Positions 24,901 to 37,900 of a stretch of 64,000 nt of DNA are shown here, in pieces. The stretch comes from Harmothoe impar. Its lineage: Eukaryota; Annelida; Polychaeta; Phyllodocida; Polynoidae. Under the pieces are notes generated by a model. The model had not been told where the DNA came from. It saw only the letters and a list, made by a program, of their open reading frames with translations, and did no database searches. Numbering within the stretch: position 1 is the stretch's first letter; the number at the start of each line of letters is the position of its first letter. A program made the translations under genes and the position numbers. Location of the stretch: positions 682,001-746,000 of the forward strand of contig OX381708.1 of NCBI GenBank assembly GCA_947462335.1, given 5' to 3'.

Positions 24901-27900
24901 ACCAGTTATGTTTCGTTGATAAAAAGATTGCTGCAAAAAATATATTCAATCATAAATGCCTCACCACTGCAGAGCTTCTGACAGGTTTTGAGTTCTTCTT
25001 AGACCTGCAGTTAGTACCAAATCCTCAGTCATAGCACCTACCTGCTGCAGTGTTAAGTATGTGAACTAAAGGTCCACTCTTAAACCTATACATCAGTGGT
25101 GCCCCTAGTGCTGATTATATGATTTAAACCTGTGGAAGACCCCAATATGACCCCCAGCAGATAGCCTGACGCTGGCTGGTGGTAGGCTGTTTTATTTCCA
25201 TTCCTAATGCATAATTTTCAGTTGCTTTAGCTCTATTTTCAGTAGTCTACCGTAGTCTACCAATTAAAGATTTCTAGAGAAATAATTGAGCTAAAGATAG
25301 CGATCTTTAGGTGGCCTATCTCGAAATGATACAACTGTGTCAAGTGACTATGGGACCCACCATTGCATACCTGGATACAAGACGCTTCAAACAAAAAAAA
25401 GAATCTCGTTGATACATGAATTTGCCATCGAGCAGTGCAAATTCTCCCAAAGGTCATGTTTAAGAAACCTCCCATTTATAGAGCCCAAAACAGACTCAAA
25501 ATCTAAAGGTCTGTCAATATTGCTCCTGAATAATCTTATGTAATACAATTTATTATTATTTTTCCAGCCTGTATATGATAGACCCATTCAAGATTCCTTG
25601 ATACCAACTGACTAGAAGTTTCTATCTGCTCCTCAGCTAAAATGGGAAGATATCATAAAAGGGTCACTTAACATAGGATCAGATAGGGACGGGGTGATCA
25701 GCTAGAACCTCCGGCCACCCTACCTATCTAACACTATGTACCTATGTACCCTTATAGCACTATACATATTGTCCTACAGGCTGCCCACCTCCTCCAGTAG
25801 CCCAAGGCGTCTCAGGACATCACATCCATCAGCTCTAGCACTATGTACCCCTATGTCTAACACTGTACTATTGTACTACAGGCTGCCCACCTCCTCCATG
25901 TACCCCTATGTCTAACCCTGTGTACCTCCATTACAGGCGGCCCACCTCCTCCAGTCACCCAAGGCGTCTCAGGACGACATTGCATCCATCAGCTCGACGT
26001 GCTTCAAGCTGAACTCGCTGCAGCTGCACGCGCTGCTGTCCCACTACATCGCGGGGCCGGGCGAGCCCCGGGTGCCGGGCGAGCTGGTGAGCAGCGTGGT
26101 GGCCGTGGCACGCAACACGGCGGACGAGTTGACGCGGAGTGACGGGCGGGAGGTGCGTCTGGAGGAGGAGCCCGACCTGCAGCTGCCCTTCCTGCTCCCC
26201 GAGGACGGCTACTCATGTGACATCGTGCGCGGCCTGCCCAACGGGCTCGCAGAGTTCCTAGACCCTCTCAGCCAGTCTGGTAAGTGTCACTACTGTAAAA
26301 CTGTGTCCTAGACCCTCTAGAGTCCCTGTTACTGTTCCTGGGTCAAATAGTTTTTATGTTAAGATGGTGCCACCGATGGTGTGTGTAAAGAGTGATCTTT
26401 GCTTGCGTTGCACATAATTAATGTCATTTACAAATAGAATAAATAGCAGGGGTCCCAGAATGGAACCCTGAGGTACACCATGTTTTGTGTCTTGTCAGTC
26501 AGAGTTAGCACCTTTGGCAGAGCTTCTCTGCTGTTTGTTGTTAACATTGTGGGATATTATTGAGTCATGTAGGCCATATGAGCATAGTTTGCTTATTAGT
26601 TTAGAATGGTCAATAGTATCAAAGGCCTTTTTAAGGTCTATAAATATAGCATCTAGTGCAGATTCTTGTGTTACAGTTATCTGTGGTTGTGTTGCAGGCA
26701 TCCTGCGGCTGTCCCCTCAGCCCCAGGCCTCAGGACTGTGGACGGTGCACATGACGGGCGAGGAGCCTGAGGTAAGGACAGGTCTCTCAGTTATATAGAA
26801 GTAACCACCATGTCTCTCAGTAGGAACAAACGACACGTATCTAACTTATATAGAAGTAACCAACATGTCTCTCAGTAGGAACAAACGACATGTATCTCAT
26901 TTATATAGAAGTAACCATCATGTCCCTCATTAGGGAGGAACAAACGACACATATCTCATTTATATAGAAGTAACCATCATGTCCCTCAGTAGGAAGGAAC
27001 AAACGGCACGTATCTAACTTATATAGAAGTAACCATCATGTCTCTCAGTAGGAAGGAACAAACGACACGTATCTAACTTATATAGAAGTAACCACCATGT
27101 CTCTCAGTAGGAACAAACGACAAGTATCTAACTTATATAGAAGTAACCATCATGTCCCTCAGTAAGAAGGAACAAACGACACGTATCTAACTTATATAGA
27201 AGTAACCATCATGTCTCTCAGTAGGAAGGAATAACCGTCCCTCAGAAGGACTGAAATACAGTAAGACAGAACTAGCCAACATTATGGTATTGTTTTTGGA
27301 TGTCCTTCTATTAGTATTTTAAAGAGCTGCATTAAGCAGCAGAGTAGCTCCAGGCCAGGGGTACCTGTGCACTGCTAAACTACCACTACAAAGGATGGAC
27401 ATGTGCAGGGTTTAGATTGCATAATGGTTTGCATTTAAATGAATTAAATATGCTAGGAACACTTAAAGCATATCCATTCGGGTAAATGCCATTAAAGCCA
27501 CTTAAAAGAAAACCACACCCTATTTTTATGATAACCTCAATTAATGGTCTTGGTATCAATTAACCATATTCTGAAATATTTAGTAAAGTATGAGCTATTA
27601 GAAGGGAGCACAGCAGGTTTATCTGTTGCAGCCCATGACGTCACCGTTGGGATAAACACACTAGATACTGCATTGTTTAAGCCTGGAGGCTGTAGCCATA
27701 CGGCCCTTGTGGTGTTCTAATTTAAAATATGAAATCTACAATGTCATGATATTAAGTAGGGCACTTCAGTGGGGTTATTTGGTGCTACTTGTCAAAAGAA
27801 ATGTACAACTATTGTCAAAAGAAACCTAGAAGGGACATGTGGGTGTAGACTGGCAGTGCTAAACAGGCAGTGCTGGGGTCTGTTTACCCCAATGGTGACG

Positions 27901-28904
27901 TCATGGGCTGCAGCAGACAAGCCTGCTTTTCTCCCTCCTAATAGCTAATACTTCTCTTAATGTGTCAGAATATTGTTTATCGATACCAAGACTATTGCTT
28001 GAAGCCATCATAAAAATAGGGTGGTGTTTTCTTTTAAATAACCTTTCCGGGACATCCACATTACTCAACTTAAAGCCGCTTTAAGTGTTTGTTTAAGGCA
28101 TATTAAATTGGCTTAAATGCAAACATTCATGCATTGTTAGGCAAACCGACATGTGCTGAGCACATATTGCGCTGGGACTCTTCGGCACTGTGTTTATTTA
28201 TCATGCCAGACCTGCGATATAGAGCTGGCATGGTGCATGAAGACAGCCCTGGTGAGGAAGCAGCAATGAGTTACTCACGAGGGCTGTGTACGGGGGTAGC
28301 TGGAGGCCTTATGAGGGCGTCCCTTGCTTGATCTGGTACTTGCGAGATAAGCACTGATACAACTATCACAATGGGTACAAGCTGTTACATAAAGCCCCCT
28401 AAGAATTCCACAGTGAAGGACAGGGAATTATCCCATTGGTTAGTAATTCAACCATCTACCCGGGTATACATGCATCAGCTGAGCAAAGAATTAAAACTCT
28501 GCGACACTAAACGAGTTGTCCTGGGTGTGAAGTAGCAGCTTGATGCAGACTGTGCCTACACACTGAGGCTGTGTCAGGACACATTACTGTGTAATGTGCA
28601 TTAAACCTAAACATGAATATACATGATGACTCAGCTCTTTAATATCAAAGTAAGCAGCTTCATTATACACGTATATATGTGGTTTTTTTGGAAGTCCTGC
28701 AGGCTAAAAAAGCTGTTCATATACAATCTCACAAAGCCGAACATCAATTATGTAATTGTAACGACGCGTCTACGGTTAAAATGAAATAGGAAGTTTAGAG
28801 CAGCCTTAGTATAAAAAAGTACCCCATTGTGCTAGACAGGGATGAGCATATGCAGGACCCTGAAGGCAGCCCCCCCACCCCGTCCCAACACACACACTAA
28901 CACG

Positions 28905-28972
<68 letters not shown>

Positions 28973-31900
28973 AGCTGCTGCTGTCCTGCCCTGAGTGTCA
29001 CCAGGTAAAACCTGCAGCATGGAGGAGTGGGGGAGCAGTAGCAGCAGCAGTGACCAGCATGGTGGGGGGGGGGGGGGTAGCAGCAGCAGTACTAGTTAGC
29101 AGTGCCCAGGTGTGGGCCACACCCAGGAGGACCAGGCACCAGGTGTAGGAGGCAGCAGGAGGAGCAGACAGGGGTACAGGAGGCATCATACCTCACCTAC
29201 AGCTCACCTACAGCACTTACAGCACCTCACACACAGGACAGTACAGGGGTACCGGAGGCCACAGTACACCTACAGTACACCTACAGCTCACTTACAGCTC
29301 AGCTACAGTACACTTACAGCTCAGGACAGGACAGGTGCTCGGGGAGTCTAGGAGGCTACCCAGTGCCCCACAGTGTGCTACAGGTGTCAGTCAGACACAC
29401 AGGTGGCACAGCTGCTGCTGCGGTGACTCTTACTGCCGCCTCACAGCTGACTGCCCTGCTCCCACTGTCGCACTAGTCAGGACTGTCACCCCCGTCTAGG
29501 ACGGATGCCACATGTCCAGGACCTACAGCTGCCTACAGGTGTAAGTCAGACTGCAGCACAGGTGGCAAACTCCCACTCGATGTCGTGCCTAGTCAGGACC
29601 GGCTGTCGTAGCTGTCTAGGGCTGCCACGGCTATGAAGAACCGGCTGTCACGGCTTTGTAGGCCTGTCACGGCTATGTAGGACCAGCTGTCACGGCTATC
29701 TAGGACTGTCACGGCTATGTAGGACCGGCTGTCACGGCTTTGTAGGACTGTCACAGCTTTGTAGGACTGTCACAGCTTTGTAGGACTGTCACAGCTTTGT
29801 AGGACAGTCACAGCTTTGTAGGACTGTCACAGCTTTGTAGGACAGTCACAGCTTTGTAGGACTGTCACAGCTTTGTAGGACTGTCACAGCTTTGTAGGAC
29901 AGTCACAGCTTTGTAGGACTGTCACAGCTTTGTAGGACTGTCACAGCTTTGTAGGACAGTCACGGCTTTGTAGGACTGTCACGGCTATGTAGGACTGTCA
30001 CGGCTTTGTAGGACTGTCACGGCTTTGTAGGACTGTCACGGCTTTGTAGGACCGGCTGTCACGGCTTTGTAGGACTGTCACGGCTTTGTAGGACCGGCTG
30101 TCACGGCTTTGTAGGACTGTCACGGCTTTGTAGGACCTGAGTAGGTCTGGGACTGACTGCCACAGTTGAGTAGGACCAGCAGTCTAGGACCTCCTGAACC
30201 TCCCCCTACAGCTGCTCTCACAGACAGATGTCCACAAACAGCTGTTTACTTTGTGAATCAGAATAATACATGAAGGGTGCAGGTATGACAGGCTGTGCAG
30301 CGCGGGAGGCGCCCGGTTAGGGCAGGCCGTATGTCAACACGCCGCTCCCTCAGTCCACTCCGTCCACATGTCAGCCTGCCACTCTGTAGCAATCAATACT
30401 CACACAACACACAACATGGACATATTGCTGCGGCACCACTGGGTGCTTTACTGCCCATTCATCTGACAGTCATTGATTACACTCTCATAATCAACCATGG
30501 CTCGGTATAACTCTGAACAAGAATTGTCCACTGTCAGTGATGACCTTACATTGTCAGTGATGACTTTACACTGTCAGTGATGACCTTGTACTGTCAGTGA
30601 TGACCTTACACTGTCAGTGATGACCTTGCACTGTCATTGATGACCTTGCACTGTCAGTTACAACTTTACACTGTCAGTGATGACCTTGCACTGTCAGTTA
30701 CAACTTTACACTGTCAGTGATGACCTTACACTGTCAGTGATGACCTTGTACTGTCAGTGATGACCTTGCACTGTCAGTTACAACTTTACACTGTCAGTGA
30801 TGACCTTGTACTGACAGACAGTGACTACCTTACACTGTTATTAATGACCTTGCGCTGTCAGTGACACTCTAACACTATTATGTTGCACAAGGTGCACTAC
30901 ATTAGCTGTATACCTGGCTACGGTCTGCCTCTAGTGGGCGTGTTGCTGCACCTAATGAGGCCGGGCAGGCAGCTGCTAATGGGGGTGTTTTAGCACCCGG
31001 GACGGCCGCGTCTGGAGGCGCTAATGGTGTCCAGTAATTGGTGCAACAGGTGAAGCTGCAGCACGGTGAGCTCTGTATCAGGCACATGAAGGTCCCACCT
31101 GCAGCACTACTCAACTCTCTACTCTCTGACTCTACCTCTACAAGTACTGAGCTGTTATAGAGCTGTCAACTACCCAGCTAGGTACCTGGTGTAAAGGTCC
31201 TGCCACAACTGCAGCACTACTCTCTCTGACTCTACCTGTACAAGGACTGAGCTGGTATAGAGCTGTCAACTACCCAGCTAGGTACCTGGTGTAAAGGTCC
31301 TGCCACACCTGCATCACTACTCAACTCTCTACTCTCTGACTCTACCTGTACAAGGACTGAGCTGGTATAGAGCTGTCAACTACCCAGCTAGGTACCTGGT
31401 GTAAAGGTCCTGCCACAGCTGCAGCACTACTCAACTCTCTACAAATACTGAGCTGGTATAGAGCCACCTGAAGCTGCAGTGGTGTACAGACATGAGGACA
31501 ACTCAGCAGCAGGACCCAGGTCTCTGACAGCAGCAGCAGTTACTGTACCAGAGCACAGACCTGCAGCACATCAGCATGTTACACACTCACAGTAACACTT
31601 TATTGTGTGGAGGAGACACTGACTGCGGCTTCTCCCCCGGCTGTCAATGATGAGGCTGACAGGCCGGTGCTAGTACAGCCTGTGTTAGGGTTACACACCG
31701 ACAGTAACACTATATTGTTTTGAGGAGACACTGACTGTGGGTTCTCCCCCGGGTGTCAAGTCTTAAAGCTGACATGTAGGTGTCAGCACCGGTGCTAGTA
31801 CAGCCTGTGTTAGGGTCGGCTTGTAGTAAGGATGTAGCCAGGACCATGTCCCTCAGTGAGCAAGCTCACAGCAGGGCAGCACACAGCAGGGCAGCTCACA

Positions 31901-34900
31901 GCAGGGCAGCTCACAGCAGGGCAGCACACAGTGGGAATCACAGCGGGGCAGCTAACAGCACAGGTGACAGCGGATCTCACAGTCGGGCAGCTAACAGCAC
32001 AGCTCACTGCAGATCTCACAGCAGGGCAGCTCACAACGGGACTCACAGAGGGGCTCAGGGTGGGGCTCACAGCACAGCTCACAGCACAGCTCACAGCGGG
32101 GCTAATAGCGGATCACACAGCGCTACTGACCCTGGATCTGAGGCAGGACAGAAGGAGCGCAAGCTGTGGCCCTCTTTGGCAGCACTCAGCGGGGCTAACA
32201 GCGGCTCTCCCAGCGCTACCGACCCCGGCCCTGACCCCGTACAGAAGGAGCGGAAGCTGCGCCCCTCGGTGGCGCTGCGTGCGATGACGGTCCTCAGCCG
32301 CTTTAAGCGGCTGCGCAACAAGAACTCTGCAGCCACCGCGTCTGTCCGTAGACGCCCGGACTACATGCCGCCCATCTTCAACCAGCAGGGGGGGGCCCTC
32401 AGCCACGCTGTCAACGGTCCCATCCACATCACCGACTCTGTCACCCGGGACTGGGCCCGCTTTGTGGGCTTCCCCATGCAGTACCTGCTGCTTGTCAGTA
32501 TACTCTGTTATATAATTAGACAGCTTTATAACAAGATAGCACATAGGCATATAAACCCAGATTTTACATGCATATACATATAGGCAGATATAACATACAT
32601 GTTAAGACAGATATCAAATAAATACATAGATATCACATACATAGACATATAAAGACATATAAAAACATTTATATTTTACATACATACATATAAGTTAACA
32701 CAGATATTACATACAGAGACTTATATGAGAAATATACCCAAATTGCAATAACTCATTCCCCCTTTTCAAATTCTAAAAGAAAATGGCACTACACTACAAT
32801 CAAAGTGAACCAACACTAAATGAATGCACATTAAAAAACACAATACCAAAGTCAAAATTGAATAGAGCCACCTTTTTTTATTTAATGGTGCATTGGGTAG
32901 ACATTCTTTTCCTGCCAGCTTTTTTTTGGTCTGGCCGAGGTATCAGACCCCACCCAGCTGCCACATTATCCGTGATAAAAGTGTGTTATCAGTACTTATA
33001 TGTGGTTGCCATAGTGACATGTTTATCCTAGATGATTTACAGGTGTTGTTATTAAGACGTGTACGTGTGTGAGTCATGTCGTGCACGGTCAGGGGCAGGG
33101 TGTGGTTAGGGCACAGAAGGGGAACCCCAACAACATGTACAGACTGCCTGTAATAAACAGTGAGTGTTATTGAGGTGATTAGTTACGGGTTCTCGTGCCT
33201 CTGGTGTCAGCAGGTGTGTGTTTCAACATCAGGAGGCAGATAAACAGCACTGCAGTGCATTGCATGACACAGGGGGCATGTAGGGAGACTGGGGGAATGT
33301 ACACGGGGGGTATACAACTATTGCCTAATGCTGAATGACACATGTAGGGGAGGCCAGACTGGGGGAATGTACACGGGGGGTATACAACTAGTGCCTAATG
33401 CTGAATGACACATGTAAGGGAGGCCAGACTGGGGGAATGTACACTGTGGGTATACAACTAGTGCCTAATGCTGAATGACACATGTAAGGGAGGCCAGACT
33501 GGGGGAATGTACACTGGGGGTATACAACTAGTCCTTTATACTCAGTAAGTTTAGTATATGTTACAGGGATGCCACTTTTCCCAACTTTTTTGGAATTCCA
33601 AATTTTGGGCTTTAATTCCTTTAATACATTTTATCTCATTTCCTACTAAAATTGAGCAAAATTGGATAACTTTTGAATATTTGGTGACAGTGAGTGGCAT
33701 CTCTGATGTTGAGTTTATACAGTGTTGGTTGTGGATGATGGGTAATGATCTTCTCGTGTTGTGTTTCAGAACCTGCGTGCGATGCAGGCGGCCCCCGGTC
33801 CCGGCGGCGACCCTCACGGCCCCCCACCTAAAGACCCGGAGGTGGTGGTCGTGGTTTTCGACAAAGTCAACGGCAGTATGGGCCTCTCCATAGTCGCTGC
33901 TAAGGTGAGTTACTCATTAAAATACCTTCTGAGTACATGTACCATTACCCAAAGTCACTTCTAATCTAGGTACAGGGACCCAACATGGGCCTGTTCATAG
34001 TCACTGCTAGGCACATGTACCATACCAAGTGCCTTCTAGATGCAGGGACCCAGCATGGGCCTGCTAATATAGTGGCTGCTAAGGGCAGTTCACACTCATG
34101 TACTGTACACTAAGGTCCCCATCAGGTACAGGTAACCAACATTACTTTACATTTGTCCTTCTAAGTCCATGTACCATATACCCTAAGCCCCTTCTAGGTC
34201 AATAGTCCCTCTAAGTCCATGTTCCATATACCCAAGTCCCTCCTAAAATCCATACACCTTCTACGCCCTGGTACTCCTAACATGGGCCTGTCCATAGTCA
34301 CTGCTACGGTGAGTTTACACTCGTACCGTGCACTTAAGTCCTGCCTAGGTCCATGTATGTAAGGATGCCACTGATTAGTCCGACTGCTGCTTTGCCACTG
34401 GGCGCTGGGGGAGTGGGTCAGCTGGCTCAGGGCCTAATGGCACTCAGTGAATGGGGCAGTGTTTTGTCCACTTTGTGTCAGATTACTTTGTGCTGCAGGA
34501 AATGGAGGCAACCCATTGTATTCTGTGTAACAGGGAAACAGACATTGGCAAAGCAGGACAGATGTTGTTGTCTCTTGTTTGTTCAGAGATAATTAAGATG
34601 TGAGTTGTGGTGCCTGCTGTATAAGGGCAGCCAGGTGGCAGGTCTCCAATCACATCACTCAGATTTAGAGTCAAGACCTGAGAATTTGGCGAAGCCGCCA
34701 AAGAGAAACTTAGTTGATAACTGCATGGGGTTATTAGGAGAGGGTAACCCTCCCAGGGGGCAGCACCCCTTTATGTCCTGCTTTATCACCTCCAGGGGCC
34801 ACTGTCTGTCATAAACAACCACTGTAAATCTGTGAGAATATGGCAGAATTTGGGTCTGCAGAATCCTGAGCTGATACAATGTACTTGCAGCCATTTCATT

Positions 34901-37900
34901 GGTTGAGAGCCGACCATTTCCCTGGACTGAGAGCTCATTATTGTTTTACCCATGTTTTGATTTAGACTGTAAAACCTCTCCAGAATGTGGTTGGCTATTT
35001 GGGAGGTTTCACAGTGCATCTCTTCTTAGTACCGTAAATTTAATACCATAAAACCCACACCTAGACTCTTAAAACCTGTATAACATTGGGGTGTCACAGT
35101 ACTAATCCGCCCAGAAAACCTAGGGCAGACAAATAGTCCCTCCTGAAAACAGACTTCTAGTGGATATAATCAGTGCTAGGAGACCTTATTTTTGACTGGG
35201 AGTGATAATAGGCATACCAGAAGATGGGCAATGCTTGGTTTAAAAGAAGTTTTAAAAAGTTTGTGGTATCCAAGGGGTTACGCTTGGTCAAAGTCAAGGT
35301 CACAGGTTGGTGGGGCACTTGAAAAATTGATCATGTTATAGACTATGCTTTTCCATGGCAACTACTGCAAAATCTGATCTGACTCCGATATTAACGGACA
35401 TTTCAAAAAGATCGGAAATGACGTCAGCTTTTGTTTAAGGTGTCATTTACACATGCCATCAAATTTTGAACCACATTTGGAGCCACTTGATAGTGAAAAA
35501 TAGTGTAAGGGAAGCGGTTACCACCCCCCACGAACCGACCCAGTAATGTACGGGGCGGTCAGATTGTCAGACGGTGAAGTAGCTCAGTTGGTAGAGCAGC
35601 AGGTTACGTGATCTGAGGGTCGTAGGTTCGAGTCCTGCTTTCTCCAGATGATTTTTCCGCGGCCGTTACAATAGGAAAATATTAGAGCATCACTGTGCCA
35701 GTTAGTACCATGACACCTTTTAGTAGTATACATGTGATTGTACAGCCTTAAATTATATCTTAAATTACCTTTGGTATTATTTGTGTAGGGAGAGGGGCAG
35801 GATAAGCGTGGTATCTACATCAAGTCGGTGGTACCGGGGGGCGCGGCCGCCCTGGACGCACGACTCAGACCGGGGGATCAGCTGCTGGAAGTGGACGGCA
35901 TGAGCCTCATCGGACTCACACAGGAGAAGTAAGTCATCAGTAATACTTAAGGCCTAAAAAAACCAGTTGTGTTTCGGTAACATGGCCCAATTTAAAAAAA
36001 GAATTTATCAATTTTTTTTAATGATTACAAGACAAAATTCCTCTCTTTTTCACATAATTTCAGAAAGAAAAATATTCTGTGAAAAAAGTTTTTTTTTGGT
36101 AGCAGAAATCTAATGATGCCCTCAAAAAAAATGTTACGTAAGGCCAAAAAAAATAGGAGTTTTTCCCTGAAATCAAGTTTTTTTTAAATCAAAAAAAATA
36201 TAATCAGGATTAGGATATATTTGATAATTACTCAATATAAACTCAAACAAACTTATTTTGTTTGTGTAATCCTATGAAAAGACATCAGAATCATCACTGG
36301 TTCATCCTCAGTGGTCCTACACATACACAGACAGGCTACACCACACTGATCTCAGTGTCAAGTTTTTCTCAAGTTAACTTGAGAAACCTTGAAGCCCTCT
36401 CTCTCCTCTATAATCCTATGCATTTACACTCTTCACATGAGGCTTAGCCACTGAAACTAAGGTGCTATGCATGGAGAGTGTATGGACAGATTTCTCATTC
36501 TCCTCAGAAGGAGATAACGTCCATGATCACATAGACATGACAAATGCTTCTCCTCAGCAGGAGATGACGTCCAGGAGAATATAGACATGACAAATCCTGC
36601 TGCACAGCACTAGATCTATGTGTCTATAGATGCATAAACATCCATATGCTCTATAATGTAGTTGTGAGGTATGTTATATCTTCAAGTTTTTTTGACATAG
36701 TCAACTTTCATCCCTGCTCTTTTTTTGGCCTTAATGATAACTGGACTCGCACAGGTTCATTCTGTAACAATAACTGTGATATGGGTCTCGTACAAAGTAA
36801 ACAATGCATAAAGGTAAAGTATGCCACATCATAGACAGATGTTCTGTCTCAAAGTTTAGGATGGGGTCAGCTACTAGGCTGGGTTTTACGGTATGCAAAA
36901 TAACACAAGACAAACATCTAACAAACCTGACTTATTGTGATGTTCTGTGATCTATATAACATGCAGGGGTGTGAAATGTCCGCGGAAACGCGGAAATCCG
37001 CGGTTTTTATCTCCACAGGGACAGTTCCTGAGATTTGTCCAGATCCAATGAGAAATGTATTTCCCTTTATCATTTATGTAGGGGGGGGGGACTTAGAAGT
37101 ATTGTCAAACCAGAACACCAAATACATGATATTTCACCATTCTGCTTCCAGATTTTCAAAATTTTCTTGGGGCGCATGCCCCCAAACCCCCTAGAAATGT
37201 TAAAGTATATAATTTGTAAGGGTTTGGAGTCACATCATCACTTCAAGCAGCATCTTCAGCTGAAACCATTTTTTTCATTTCACACCCCTGAGCTGGTAGA
37301 ACCGGTGCTGTAGATCCACCACTCAGGGTTAAAAAGACGCCAGGATTAAAGCTGGTTTATAAAACCCGGTCGGCTTAAAGCAGCACTTCTGGGCAGCATG
37401 CATCTAGGCCACTGGGAGGCCTCTCCAACCACAACACCGTCTGGTCCCCCCCCCCCCCACACCCCCCCCCCCCCTCAGGTGTCAGCGCGCTGAATGTAAG
37501 GTTAGAGGACACATTCCACCTGTTGTACTCACACACTAGGATGGGGGGGGGGGTCTGGGACGGCCTACTTACCGCCTGCAGTAGCAGCACAGATATAAAA
37601 ACACCACTCTATAAAGTGCCGTGTGTTTTTACCCCTGAGTGGGGCAGGGTGCTACCGGCCACAGCCCCGCGGGGGGGGGGGGGGGGTAATATGGAGGCAT
37701 GATCAGGGACCAGTAGTCTTAACTCTGTCGTGGTAGCACGGTCCTATAGGGGTCAGTCTGGTCGCCCTGTGGGCGTATCCATTGCTTGATCTGGTAACCG
37801 GCGAGATAAGCACTGATACAGCAATGACAATGGGTACAGGCTGTTACATAATGCACCCTAAAAATTACGCAGTGAAGGCCAGGGAATTATCTCATTGGTT

